Assembly (NCBI RefSeq): GCF_037975445.1
Contig: NZ_CP150254.1
Coordinates: 1,796,001 to 1,860,000 of the forward strand
DNA length: 64,000 bases
Direction: 5' to 3'
Origin: Peribacillus sp. FSL P2-0133
Lineage (GTDB): Bacteria > Bacillota > Bacilli > Bacillales > DSM-1321
Made by a program: the position numbers and the translations under genes
Notes under the pieces: generated by a model
What the model was told of the DNA's origin: nothing
Seen by the model: the letters and a program-made list of their open reading frames with translations, nothing else
The model's database searches: none
Part shown: piece by piece, positions 39,005-48,384 of the stretch
Layout of the letters: every line of letters begins with the position of its first letter
Position numbering within the stretch: position 1 is the stretch's first letter

Positions 39005-39452
39005 ATCTAATTCCCCTTTAAACTTAATTATTTTGATTTATGTGTTTTCCGCCGATACTACTAATCATACGACTCTAACCTCTTAATTTCAAATATTTCT
39101 TTTGTGATACGAATATAATTTTTATAGTTATTATTAACAGTTATTAGGTGGTTTTTGTGATTTCTCTTAATATTCCAAAAAAATATTATGATTATTCTGG
39201 TTATAATACCTTAAATAAAGAGACATTCTATAAGATTACGATTGGGATTCACCGCATTTCCTATAATAATAGGGGCAGGATCTTTCGGTTGTCGCCGGCT
39301 ATGGGCAGAATATGTAGACATCTTTTGTTTTGAATATATGTTTGGTTTGCTATAATGTCCATAATCTTTGAATATGCCATGCCTGAATGAGACCCAGGAA
39401 TATTTTATCTGATTTAGGGTAAAGAATATTATCGGAATTGGAGATGATGCCC
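39005..39452 (+). other. Intergenic region upstream of yjlC
   Basis: 448 bases, AT-rich. It must contain the yjlC-ndh promoter on the - strand. A TATAAT at 39351-39356 may serve the small + strand gene at 39453. No palindromic redox-regulator site was recognised. Confidence 0.4.
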
Positions 39453-39659
39453 TTGGTAGAACGCAGTATATTAAAGATTCGTGGTGAGAATATCGAAATA
39501 TCCTCCAGGTATAATGAAAAATATAGTAAATGGAATTGTACAGCCAAAATTCCCAATAGTTCAATCATTGCTTATTGTCGTGATAAGAATAGGCTTCGTG
39601 CTGAGACAGTTTCTATGAGCAGGTTATTAATTACTTATGATGACTATAAAGTTGTCTGA
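39453..39659 (+). CDS. Small hypothetical protein (68 aa)
   Basis: Begins with TTG at 39453 (MVERSILKIRGENIE) 9 bases after GGAG. It is basic, with no membrane segment and no recognised domain. It is bracketed by a TATAAT about 100 bases upstream and a clear terminator (39687-39729), which argues for a real transcript. Two in-frame ATG codons at 39444/39447 are alternatives, but the GGAG would abut them. Confidence 0.45.
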   Translation: MVERSILKIRGENIEISSRYNEKYSKWNCTAKIPNSSIIAYCRDKNRLRAETVSMSRLLITYDDYKVV

Positions 39660-39686
39660 GTTGTAATGGGATAATTCATAAATAGG

Positions 39687-39729
39687 AAAAAGGCGCATAA
39701 CCTAGAAGATAATGGTTGGGCGCCTTTTT
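39687..39729 (+). terminator. Terminator
   Basis: AAAAAGGCGC / GCGCCTTTTT with an inner AACC/GGTT pairing. Confidence 0.8.
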
Positions 39730-39777
39730 AATTGTATAAAGAAGGAGGAATAATGCTAAGTTTCATCATCGTCCCCC

Positions 39778-39863
39778 TATATATCTTCGAAAATGGAGAT
39801 ATATCTTCGAAAACTCCTGATTTATCTACGAATTATATGATTTATCGATTTTTCGACAAAAAC
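39778..39863 (+). repeat. Degenerate tandem repeat, about 20-21 bp period
   Basis: Four consecutive units of the form GATWTATCTWCGAAAN6: 39778-39797, 39798-39818, 39819-39838 and 39839-39863, the last altered (TTATCGATTTTTCGAC). Units 1 and 2 share TATATCTTCGAAAA. A small frame with a strong AGGAGG and ATG at 39753 runs through the repeats, but its sequence is low-complexity and probably not a gene. The rest of 39730-40120 holds nothing recognisable. Confidence 0.5.
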
Positions 39864-40120
39864 TCTTTATATAAAAGCTATTTTCTTATTGAAATGCAAC
39901 GAAATTGTCAAAAAAAATATCAGAAAATACTGATAAGGATAGTAAAATTATGTTAATATATTTAAAAAAAGTATTATTTTCTAAGTAATGATAATTTATT
40001 TTTCAACGATCTCCATAAATGGAGTGTAGGTCCTGACCTTTTTATAAACAGCAATTAGCAGGCTTACAGAATAAGATTATCAATTGATTTTGCTACAATA
40101 AACTGAAATGGAGTGATAGA

Positions 40121-40576
40121 ATGGTTAATATTAACGGATATGGAAAAGCGACACAAGAAGCAGTGAATAATTTTCAGGAATTTGTGGGTTTTGAGATCCC
40201 TGCAGATTATAAACAATTTCTCCTTACGCATAATGGCGGCACAACTGCGGTTCGAAACAGTAAGTTTTATGTAGATGGATTAGACACGCTCGTTTGCTTA
40301 AATTTACTTTATGGATTAGAGCTTCAAGATAAAGAACTGGATTTACAGAAATGGCATGAAGAAAATAGGGAAGACTTACATAAGAATTGCATTATAATAG
40401 GTAATGATACATGTGCAGGTAAAATCTTACTGATAGATAATGAAGAGGAAAAGGGAGTTTACTTCTGGGATCAGGGTTGGTATTCGGATCCATCAAGTCA
40501 GGATGAAAATATTTATAAAGTTGCATCGAGTTTTAAATCCTTCATTGAGGGATTGAAAATCCCGGAAGAAATCTAA
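40121..40576 (+). CDS. SMI1/KNR4 (SUKH) family protein
   Basis: 151 residues. The SUKH pattern is clear: an N-terminal helix, then FEIPADYKQFLLTHNGG, a central strand-rich part, and IIIGNDTCAGKILLIDNEEEKGVYFWDQ. In bacilli such proteins are usually immunity proteins against secreted polymorphic toxins or YeeF-type nucleases. No toxin gene is adjacent, so this is an orphan. The ATG at 40121 follows GGAGTGATAG. Confidence 0.82.
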   Translation: MVNINGYGKATQEAVNNFQEFVGFEIPADYKQFLLTHNGGTTAVRNSKFYVDGLDTLVCLNLLYGLELQDKELDLQKWHEENREDLHKNCIIIGNDTCAGKILLIDNEEEKGVYFWDQGWYSDPSSQDENIYKVASSFKSFIEGLKIPEEI

Positions 40577-40679
40577 TTTTATTTGAATCCCCTTGATTGG
40601 CTCATACCATTCAAGGTTTTTTATTGTCATTTCAATAGCTGAATTGATATGAAGGATTGATGTGAATGAGGAGAAAACG

Positions 40680-41387
40680 ATGTATAAAATATTATTGGTT
40701 GAAGACGATTTCAAAATAGCGGGAATCTTGGTCAATTATTTAAAAAGGTACGGGTATGAGGTATTTGAAGTGAAGCAACTGGACCAAGTCTTTGCGGAGT
40801 TCCAAGAGGTAAAGCCAGATTTGGTTTTATTGGATATTAATCTGCCCTATTATGATGGTTTTCATTGGTGCCGGCTAATAAGGACGGTTTCAAAGGTTCC
40901 CATCATATTCATCTCTGCAAGGACAGATGAAATGAACCAAGTCATGGCCATTGAATATGGGGGAGATGATTATTTAACAAAACCGTTTCATTTGGAAGTG
41001 GTACTAGCGAAAATAAAGAGTGTCCTACGCAGGGTTTATGGTGAATATGCGGAAATATCTTCATTCCACCAACAAATAAAGGAAATGGACGGATTAACGC
41101 TTTATACGGAAAAAGCGATGATCGAATATCAGGACAATCGGGTAACGTTAACTCAAAATGAGTTGAAATTATTGAGTTGTTTACTACGACAGTATGACAC
41201 CATTGTCTCGCGTGAAGATTTACTTGAAGCATTATGGAATGATGATTCATTTGTTGATGACAACACATTGACCGTCAATGTCACAAGGGTACGGAGAAAA
41301 CTTGAGGATATTGGCGTCAACCAAGCCATAACAACTAGCAGGGGAAAAGGATATCGACTAAAAATAGTGCAAGGTGAAGAAAAGTGA
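40680..41387 (+). CDS. OmpR-family response regulator (Bce-type)
   Basis: 235 residues. Receiver domain with phospho-acceptor D52 (LVLLDINLPYYDG) and the conserved lysine in LTKPFH. The C-terminal winged helix has LTQNELKLLSCLL and VTRVRRKLEDIG...GKGYRL. The length and neighbours (short kinase, ABC ATPase, large FtsX-type permease) identify a BceRS/PsdRS/YxdJK-type system that senses peptide antibiotics through its transporter. The ATG at 40680 has GAGGAG at 40668-40673. Its stop overlaps the kinase GTG. Confidence 0.92.
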   Translation: MYKILLVEDDFKIAGILVNYLKRYGYEVFEVKQLDQVFAEFQEVKPDLVLLDINLPYYDGFHWCRLIRTVSKVPIIFISARTDEMNQVMAIEYGGDDYLTKPFHLEVVLAKIKSVLRRVYGEYAEISSFHQQIKEMDGLTLYTEKAMIEYQDNRVTLTQNELKLLSCLLRQYDTIVSREDLLEALWNDDSFVDDNTLTVNVTRVRRKLEDIGVNQAITTSRGKGYRLKIVQGEEK

Positions 41388-42445
41388 AGCTGAAATCCTT
41401 TATAAAAGACCGTCTTTATTTTATTTTTTATACCGTTCTATTGGTAAGCCTGCTTATTATTGCTTATGCATTAGCCGTTCTGGAAGCGGGGAATCACATA
41501 TCGATTTCAAATATCATCTATTTAATTATTCTCGCGTTGTTTATGATGTTTCTATTTTTAGCGGCCGATTACATAAGGCATTACCGTTTTCTTAATCAAT
41601 TAGCAAGGATGAAGCAAGAAACGAGCTTATCGTTTGAATCTGTCGAAGCCTTTAGGGAACCCCTGTCAAATGAACAAAAGTTGTGGATGGAACTTTTTCA
41701 ACAAATGAATCGGATAACAATTGGGCAATTACAAGAACAAATCAAACAGAAGGAGCAATATGAGCTGTTGATTCATCAATGGGTTCATCAAATGAAGACA
41801 CCTGTTTCAGTCATTTCCTTACTGGTTCAAGAAGGCAAAAGGACATTTACGAATGAGTCGATGAAGGATTATCTTAAAGAGGTAGAAGAAGAGAATGATC
41901 GATTTCGCAGAGGACTGGAAATTATATTGCATGGAGCAAGGCTGCAGCGTTTTTCGGAGGATGTAAAATCGGAAAGGGTTGACTTAATTAATCTAGTCAA
42001 GCAAGTGATTAACGAGGAAAAGAAACAGTTCATCAAACGGTTCATATATCCCAGGCTTGACACGGAACTTGAGAATTTATATGTGCATTCGGATCGTAAG
42101 TGGCTCCACTTCGCCATTAGTCAGGTGGTCTTTAATGCACTGAAGTATTCAAGGCAGGAAGAGCATGACAGCATAACGTTCAGCATTGTTGAAAAAGAGT
42201 CGGAGATTTTCCTTAGGGTAACTGATCAGGGAATTGGAATTGTCCCACATGATGTAAAACGGGTGTTTGATCCATTTTTTACTGGAGAGAACGGGCGAGT
42301 CCAACAAGAGTCAACCGGGATGGGATTATATCTAGTGAAGGAAATCGTTAACAGGCTTGGGCATGGTGTTACCATTCAATCGACTGTATCAGAAGGGACT
42401 ACTGTGGAATTTCTCTTTAAGACAAATACCTTACATGAAAGGTGA
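41384..42445 (+). CDS. Intramembrane-sensing histidine kinase (BceS-like)
   Basis: 353 residues. Two transmembrane helices lie within the first 65 residues with almost no extracellular loop, the mark of intramembrane-sensing kinases. The phosphorylated histidine is H135 in WVHQMKTPVS. ATPase motifs are NALKYS, DQGIGI and GMGLYLVKEI. Such kinases detect drug flux through their partner BceAB-type transporter rather than by a sensor domain. The GTG start overlaps the regulator stop (GTGA). Confidence 0.92.
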   Translation: MKLKSFIKDRLYFIFYTVLLVSLLIIAYALAVLEAGNHISISNIIYLIILALFMMFLFLAADYIRHYRFLNQLARMKQETSLSFESVEAFREPLSNEQKLWMELFQQMNRITIGQLQEQIKQKEQYELLIHQWVHQMKTPVSVISLLVQEGKRTFTNESMKDYLKEVEEENDRFRRGLEIILHGARLQRFSEDVKSERVDLINLVKQVINEEKKQFIKRFIYPRLDTELENLYVHSDRKWLHFAISQVVFNALKYSRQEEHDSITFSIVEKESEIFLRVTDQGIGIVPHDVKRVFDPFFTGENGRVQQESTGMGLYLVKEIVNRLGHGVTIQSTVSEGTTVEFLFKTNTLHER

Positions 42446-42456
42446 CAGAATTGTAA
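42443..42456. promoter_or_regulatory. Bce-type response-regulator box upstream of the ABC genes
   Basis: TGACA-GAAT-TGTAA matches the BceR-family operator TNACA-N4-TGTAA in every defined position. The first three bases are the kinase stop codon. A TATACT at 42511-42516 downstream may be the -10 of the transporter promoter. Confidence 0.7.
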
Positions 42457-42542
42457 GGGTGTTAAACGATTATGTAATAAACTTCGATGGGAGCCTCCCG
42501 CTTTATTCATTATACTTACGGTAAGAAAGGGAGGTTTTCAGG

Positions 42543-43319
42543 ATGTCGATTTTAAAAGCGGAGCAATTATCCAAAACTTATTTTCAAAAACAGGGGAATT
42601 TATTTCATAAAGCGTTACATAATTTCACCATGAATGTACAGAAAGGGGAATTTGTCGGGGTGATGGGTCCATCAGGCAGCGGGAAAACCACTCTGCTTAA
42701 CTTAATGGCCACGATTGATAAGCCCACCACAGGTAAAGTCATTCTAAATGATCAAAATCCTAATGAATTAAACAATCAAGACCTGGCTTTGTTTCGCAGG
42801 AGGGAAATTGGATTTGTTTTTCAAGACTTCAATCTTCTTGATACACTTACCGTTCGCGAAAATATCCTCCTTCCTTTAGCGTTAGATCATTATAAATTGC
42901 AGGAAATGGAAAATAGGGTGAATCAGTTGGCGAGCCTTCTTGGTATAGAAGGGATTTTAGAAAAGCGGACTTATGAAATTTCCGGAGGTCAGCAGCAACG
43001 AACGGCATGTGCACGAGCGATGATTCATGAGCCTTCCATTATTTTAGCGGATGAACCTACTGGTAATTTGGATTCCAAATCCGCCAAGCAGGTAATGGAT
43101 ACCCTCACGACACTTCAGGAGAAAAAGGGAGCAACCATCCTCATGGTCACTCATGACCCGACTGCCGCCAGCTTCTGTGACCGGATTCTATTCATAAAGG
43201 ATGGTAAGTTCTTTTCGGAGGTGCACAGCGGAGGGGAAAGACAGAGTTTCCATCAAAGGATTTTAGATACGTTAAGCGTTTTGGGAGGAGTCTATCATGA
43301 ACATCCGACTTCTCGCTAA
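42543..43319 (+). CDS. ABC transporter ATPase (BceA-like)
   Basis: 258 residues. Complete nucleotide-binding domain: Walker A GPSGSGKTT (about 45-53), signature ISGGQQQR, Walker B IILADEPTGNLD, and the H-loop in VTHDP. It belongs to the MacB/LolD/BceA group powering FtsX-type permeases that free lipid-II-cycle targets from peptide antibiotics. The ATG follows GGGAGG. Its end overlaps the permease start by 23 bases. Confidence 0.93.
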   Translation: MSILKAEQLSKTYFQKQGNLFHKALHNFTMNVQKGEFVGVMGPSGSGKTTLLNLMATIDKPTTGKVILNDQNPNELNNQDLALFRRREIGFVFQDFNLLDTLTVRENILLPLALDHYKLQEMENRVNQLASLLGIEGILEKRTYEISGGQQQRTACARAMIHEPSIILADEPTGNLDSKSAKQVMDTLTTLQEKKGATILMVTHDPTAASFCDRILFIKDGKFFSEVHSGGERQSFHQRILDTLSVLGGVYHEHPTSR

Positions 43320-45237
43320 GAGAAATATCCAGGGAAATGCACAACGATATCTAGCTTATTTTTTCAGTATTGTCCTTTCCGTCTCAATCTTTTTTATTTA
43401 CGCATCATTTATCTTTCATCCTGATGTGGTCCATGCGAATATTCCTGGGGGACAGCTAATTAGTAGGGGACTCATTGCAGCAGAAATAGTGATTATCATA
43501 TTTTCGGTTTTCTTTATCGCTTATTCGAATGCCGCATTTATACAGCCGCGAAAAAAAGAGTTTGGGCTGCTGACACTGCTTGGAATGTCCAAATCCCAAC
43601 TAAGAAAACTGATTTACCTGGAGCAAACGATGGTTTCCCTCATATCAATCCTGATTGGGGTAGGCTTGGGGTTTTTATTCTCAAAGTTATTCTTAATGGC
43701 AGTTTCTTGGTTATTGGCTGTAGAGCAACCAATATCGTTTGTTTTTGTCCCTGAGGCCTTTGTTTATACGATTGTTGGTTTCGTTTTGCTATTTCAGCTA
43801 TTATCGCTCCTTTCATTGTTCCACATTGGAAATGCGGAGGTGGTCGATTTACTAAAAGATAAACAAAAACCAAAAAAGACGCCCTTCGTTTCAAAGTGGT
43901 TAATTGCATTATCGGCCGTTAGCTTAGGCGTTTCTTATTATTTGGCAGGCACTATGTCATTGAACAATTCTTATATTCGAGTAATGCCCATTTTACTCTT
44001 CGTACTGATCGGCACCTATTTTTTATTCAGCCAAAGTATTGTCGCTCTTTGCAGCAGGCTTTACCGGAAGAAGAAAAGCTTATATGGTGGAACGAATTTA
44101 ATTTCTCAAACAAACCTGATATTTAATATTAAAGACTATTCCAGATTATTCTTTTTGACCTCGATCATTACAGCCGTCATTTTGACAGCTGCAGGCACAC
44201 TTTTCATGTTCAGTGCAGACTTAAAAAAGCAAGGGATGAATAACATTCCTCAATCAATTGGCTGGGTGGAAAATGATGCTTCTATAAATTCCATTATTGA
44301 ACCATCCGCAGTAGAGAAAGCATTAAAGGAAGATGGATTCAAGATCCTTTACAAAGTAAATATGACAGGTGTACCCATTACCTACATGTTACCCCATATG
44401 AGAACGGGAGAATCTAATGAAAATAGGTCATTATTAATCTCGGAAAGTGATTATAACAATGTGGCTGCATTGCGAAAAATTGATCCGGCAAAGTTATCTG
44501 GAAAGGAATCGTTATACGTTTTTCCTTATGGAGGACTGGATTATCAATTCGTCCAAAAGGGAGAACAAAAGGAACTTCACTATGGTAAACAAACCATACA
44601 GGTAACAATGATTGGTCAGCGCAATCAATCCATAGTCGCCCCCATAAAGTCAGCAACGACCCTGATGGTGGTCGATGATCGGCTGTTTCATGAAATAACT
44701 GCTGATGTGCCTTTAAAAGAAAAGGTAAGAGTACGCGGGTATGAAATTAGTGATTGGGAAGAATCAATGGAAACATCCAGTAAAATCGAAAAAATGTCTA
44801 ATAATCCAGACCAGAATCAATTACAAACAAGAGCTCCGATTTATCAAGAAATGAAACAGGGAAGCATTTTGATACTTTTTATAGGCTTGTTTGTCAGTTT
44901 ATTATTCTTTATCGTCCAAGGAAGCATGATGTATCTGCGAGTTTTTACGAATTTAGAAGATAAAAAAATCCAAATTCATGCCCTTCATCGATTGGGACTG
45001 ACAAAAAAAGAAATCCGGCAAATTTTAAGTGCGGAAATACGCATCCTCTTTTTCGCTCCTTTTCTAATAGGGATGATTCATGCCATAATCGCATACGTGG
45101 CATTAAGCAATTTATTGGGATCCAACTTGTTCGTCTATTCTGCTATGGTCATCGGAACGTATTTTCTTTTTCAACTGCTATATTATCAAGTAACAAAAAA
45201 GATGTATGAGCGCGCAGTCATCAATTCGATTAAATAA
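43297..45237 (+). CDS. ABC transporter permease (BceB-like, FtsX family)
   Basis: 646 residues in the BceB layout: ten transmembrane helices, a large extracellular domain (about residues 310-510) between helices VII and VIII that recognises the peptide, and FtsX segments (PRKKEFGLLTLLGMSK). The ATG at 43297 has GGGAGGAG just before it, inside the ATPase gene. Together with the kinase it forms the sensing complex. The specific drug (bacitracin, nisin-like or other) cannot be told from sequence. Confidence 0.92.
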   Translation: MNIRLLAKRNIQGNAQRYLAYFFSIVLSVSIFFIYASFIFHPDVVHANIPGGQLISRGLIAAEIVIIIFSVFFIAYSNAAFIQPRKKEFGLLTLLGMSKSQLRKLIYLEQTMVSLISILIGVGLGFLFSKLFLMAVSWLLAVEQPISFVFVPEAFVYTIVGFVLLFQLLSLLSLFHIGNAEVVDLLKDKQKPKKTPFVSKWLIALSAVSLGVSYYLAGTMSLNNSYIRVMPILLFVLIGTYFLFSQSIVALCSRLYRKKKSLYGGTNLISQTNLIFNIKDYSRLFFLTSIITAVILTAAGTLFMFSADLKKQGMNNIPQSIGWVENDASINSIIEPSAVEKALKEDGFKILYKVNMTGVPITYMLPHMRTGESNENRSLLISESDYNNVAALRKIDPAKLSGKESLYVFPYGGLDYQFVQKGEQKELHYGKQTIQVTMIGQRNQSIVAPIKSATTLMVVDDRLFHEITADVPLKEKVRVRGYEISDWEESMETSSKIEKMSNNPDQNQLQTRAPIYQEMKQGSILILFIGLFVSLLFFIVQGSMMYLRVFTNLEDKKIQIHALHRLGLTKKEIRQILSAEIRILFFAPFLIGMIHAIIAYVALSNLLGSNLFVYSAMVIGTYFLFQLLYYQVTKKMYERAVINSIK

Positions 45238-45766
45238 AAGCTATCATACGTAAATGGAATCAGGGGGTCAGGTCCTGATTCCATTTTTGTTTTCCTTATT
45301 GATAAATTAGTTAATATGTACTATTGAAAGGGGAGTGATTCCCTATTACCACGCAAATTAATATAAAAAGTGTGAATTATGGTGTAATTTTACAGATAAA
45401 ACCTCTAGATTCTTGTAATATTTTCATATAAAGGGTAAAATTATTTATTTGAAAGAGAAAGTACCAAACCGAACATCGTCAATCCCCCCTTTTTCTTACA
45501 TAAAATTATATTAATATAATTAATTATTGGAAATTAAATGATTTATTAGAAAAAATTATTAGTTTGTTCAGTGCAGATAAAATATGAAAAAGTTATATGA
45601 TCGAAAGTTAGTGGGTAATCTGTTAATTACTTGATTTATTATAGTATTATATGCCTGGAATTATAGAGATTATTAGATTTTTCTCTATTTCTTTGTCCCT
45701 TTATATAGTAAACTCAGAATAGGTTCGTTAACTTTTAGCTGCTAGAGATGAGGTAAGTTTAATCCT
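45238..45766 (+). other. Intergenic region after the Bce module
   Basis: 529 bases. It starts with a terminator at 45252-45288 (AAATGGAATCAGG / CCTGATTCCATTT, then TTTTG). The remainder is very AT-rich and carries no gene or recognisable leader RNA. It should contain the promoter of the orphan kinase. Confidence 0.6.
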
Positions 45767-47089
45767 ATGAAAAATAAAAAGTTAAGGGCACTTATTTATT
45801 TGACCATTCTTTTATTGATTGTTTTCATTCTTCTAAATATGTTTTCAACATATTTAAGCATTAAAAATTCTGTGCAAAAATCCGTTGCTAATCAAAACTT
45901 GGTAGCTGCTAGATCTATTGCCGACTCGATGGATATAGAGGCCTATCAGCGATTTCTTAATAACCAAGTAAATAGCCGTGATTATAGGGATATAAAAGCT
46001 TACTTAGAGGATGCCCGTGAAAAAATAGGAGCATTATATGTTTATACCATCATGATTGATAATCCGGAAGTCTCTAAGGCTATGATTACTGGGTTTTCTA
46101 AAGATCATAAAGGGGATTTTCCTATCGGTGGTGCATGTACTGTTCCGCCGGAGCAGGTCAAACAGGGGTATGAAGGAAAAAGCTTCATTACCGGGATTCT
46201 AGAAGATCCGGAGTATGGTGAGTATTTGACTGTGGGAGTGCCGATGAAAAATCAAGATGGCGACATAATTGGTTTTTTGGGCATTGATGTGAGCGCAGAA
46301 GATATTAATGCCATTAACGGCAAGGTATTGAAAAGCAGCATTGCCATTCTAGTTTATAATGGTGGATTTGTTATCATGCTGCTGGTTACCTTTTTTGTCA
46401 TTCAAAAATGGTATCAAAAGGAACTGACACGTGAAGTGGGGGATACGGAAGATACGTATCAATCGGAATTTCAATCACTCATTGCTTCAGTCCGCTCATT
46501 AAGGCATGATTTTTCCAATCATATTCAGGTAATACATGGACTGCTTAAATTAGAGGAAAACGCAAAAGCACTCGAATACTTAACCGGTCTTTCAAAAGAA
46601 GTGCATACAATTGAATCGATGAAATTGGATGTGACTCACCCGGGCTTATCTGTTCTGTTAGAGACAAAAAGGCTCTCGGCCCAGAATTATAACATCGATA
46701 TTGAGGTTGATGTTTCACCCGAATCCTTCAATCGAATTAAAACAATCGATTTGATTAAATTATTATCAAATGTTATCGACAATGCTATTGAGGCAACAAT
46801 TGAATTGCCAGAGCAAGAACGACGAATGAATATTGCCTGCAAAGCTGATGATGAAAAGTATACCTTTATGGTAACGAACACTGGACCAATGATTTCGGAA
46901 TTAGATCTCGAGAACATATTCGCCAGCGGGTTTTCAACCAAAAAGGCACAAAAGGGCAAAGTTCGCGGACAAGGATTGTTCATCGTTAAAGACTTAGTGA
47001 ACAGATATGATGGAGAGATTCATGTACAATCCACTGAAAAAGAAACGACCGTTTCGATGATCATACCCGTTAATGGAAAAATTGGCTAA
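45767..47089 (+). CDS. Orphan sensor histidine kinase (GHKL/SpoB-type)
   Basis: 440 residues. Transmembrane helix 1 (about 7-27), an extracellular Cache-like domain (about 30-185) with FLGIDVSAEDI at its end, transmembrane helix 2 (about 192-212), then a dimerisation helix with H247 in LRHDFSNHIQVIHGL. The ATPase has N-box NVIDNAIEA and a G-box RGQGLFIVKDL. This H-box (RHDFxNH) is shared with AgrC/CitA/DcuS-type kinases. No response regulator is next to it. The ATG at 45767 has GAGGT 12 bases upstream. Confidence 0.85.
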   Translation: MKNKKLRALIYLTILLLIVFILLNMFSTYLSIKNSVQKSVANQNLVAARSIADSMDIEAYQRFLNNQVNSRDYRDIKAYLEDAREKIGALYVYTIMIDNPEVSKAMITGFSKDHKGDFPIGGACTVPPEQVKQGYEGKSFITGILEDPEYGEYLTVGVPMKNQDGDIIGFLGIDVSAEDINAINGKVLKSSIAILVYNGGFVIMLLVTFFVIQKWYQKELTREVGDTEDTYQSEFQSLIASVRSLRHDFSNHIQVIHGLLKLEENAKALEYLTGLSKEVHTIESMKLDVTHPGLSVLLETKRLSAQNYNIDIEVDVSPESFNRIKTIDLIKLLSNVIDNAIEATIELPEQERRMNIACKADDEKYTFMVTNTGPMISELDLENIFASGFSTKKAQKGKVRGQGLFIVKDLVNRYDGEIHVQSTEKETTVSMIIPVNGKIG

Positions 47090-47117
47090 ATTGATCTAAA
47101 GGAAAGACAAAAAATAT

Positions 47118-47160
47118 AAAGGTATGGTTCCTCAAATGCAGAAGGAATCATACCTTTTTT
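47118..47160 (+). terminator. Terminator after the orphan kinase
   Basis: AAAGGTATGGTTCCT / AGGAATCATACCTTT stem (one mismatch), then TTT. The remaining 237 bases to miaA show nothing else. Confidence 0.82.
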
Positions 47161-47397
47161 CGATTCTATTAACTGGATTATATTCCCTTCTGCCAGGGGA
47201 AGGAGCAATGGAGCTGTGAGCTTCAAATGTATTTTTGGCAATTTTACACTCTGACAATCTAAGCGATATAAAGATGACGATTATTACCGTGAAAAGTTGA
47301 ATAAAAGTACCTGAATTGGACATACTGGGTAGATGTTTAGCTGCTTTCATCGAGATTATGATAAGATAGGGAAAAAATCATTTAAGGCAGTGAGATT

Positions 47398-48381
47398 GTG
47401 AAACAACAAAAAGGAAAACTTCTCGTTATCATTGGACCGACTGCTGTTGGGAAGACAAAGATGAGCATTGAGATGGCAAAGTTATTTAATGGTGAAATTA
47501 TTAGCGGAGACTCCATGCAGGTTTATAAAGGGATGGATATTGGGACTGCAAAAATCAAGAAGGAAGAAACAGAGGGAATTCCTCATTATTTACTTGATAT
47601 TAAAGACCCTGATGAACCTTTTAGTGCGGCAGAGTTCCAGGAGCGGGCTAATGCTTGTATCGAGGAGATCCACAGCAGAGGAAAACTTCCCATTATCGTC
47701 GGAGGAACAGGATTATACATACAATCGGTCATTTATGATTATCAATTTTCGGAGGCACCATCCGACCCTGTTTATAGGGAGGGACTCGAAAAACAGGTTA
47801 GGGATTTGGGGATTGATCCCATTTTTGAACAATTACGCAGCGTTGACCCGGAAAGCGCGAATCGAATTCATCCTAATAATGTAAGAAGGGTGATCAGGGC
47901 ACTAGAGATTTTTCATTGTACTGGTAAAACAATGAGTGAGCAGCTGAATGAACAGCCTACAGAATTGAAATATGATACGTGCATCATTGGATTGACAATG
48001 GAACGTGAAAAGTTATATCAACGCATCGATCAACGTGTTGATGGCATGGTGGAAGAAGGGCTGATTCAAGAGGTAGAGTCATTTTATGAAAAAGGTTTGA
48101 GGGATTGCCAATCAATCCAGGCTATAGGCTATAAAGAAATCTATGATTTTTTTGATGGTAGGGCTTCATTGGATGAAGCAGTTGAGACATTAAAGCAAAA
48201 CTCCCGACGATATGCAAAAAGGCAATTGACCTGGTTTCGGAATAAAATGGATGTAATTTGGTTTGATATGACCGATCTCGAGGGTTTTCCAAAAAAAATA
48301 CATGAAATATCTGGATTTATAGCAGGAAAGCTTTTCAGTGAAGGCGAATACATAAATTTAGAGAGAAAAGAGGAGGACTAA
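47398..48381 (+). CDS. miaA: tRNA dimethylallyltransferase
   Basis: 327 residues. MiaA adds the dimethylallyl group to A37 of tRNAs reading U-starting codons; MiaB then thiolates it. P-loop GPTAVGKT (about 13-20), the substrate motif SGDSMQVYKGMDIGTAK, and AIGYKEIYDF with the following RRYAKRQLTWFRN tRNA-binding stretch are all present. The GTG at 47398 follows AAGGCAGTGAG. hfq begins 3 bases after its stop, the conserved miaA-hfq operon. Confidence 0.95.
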   Translation: MKQQKGKLLVIIGPTAVGKTKMSIEMAKLFNGEIISGDSMQVYKGMDIGTAKIKKEETEGIPHYLLDIKDPDEPFSAAEFQERANACIEEIHSRGKLPIIVGGTGLYIQSVIYDYQFSEAPSDPVYREGLEKQVRDLGIDPIFEQLRSVDPESANRIHPNNVRRVIRALEIFHCTGKTMSEQLNEQPTELKYDTCIIGLTMEREKLYQRIDQRVDGMVEEGLIQEVESFYEKGLRDCQSIQAIGYKEIYDFFDGRASLDEAVETLKQNSRRYAKRQLTWFRNKMDVIWFDMTDLEGFPKKIHEISGFIAGKLFSEGEYINLERKEED

Positions 48382-48384
48382 TAC

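Noticed and set aside
39090-39115. Possible Rex site upstream of yjlC
   Set aside because: A TTGTGA half-site is present, but the other half points the wrong way; no inverted TTGTGA/TCACAA arrangement.
39753-39956. Frame with strong AGGAGG and ATG in the 39.8-kb repeat region
   Set aside because: The encoded sequence is AT-rich low complexity generated by tandem repeats, with no domain or terminator; kept only as a repeat.
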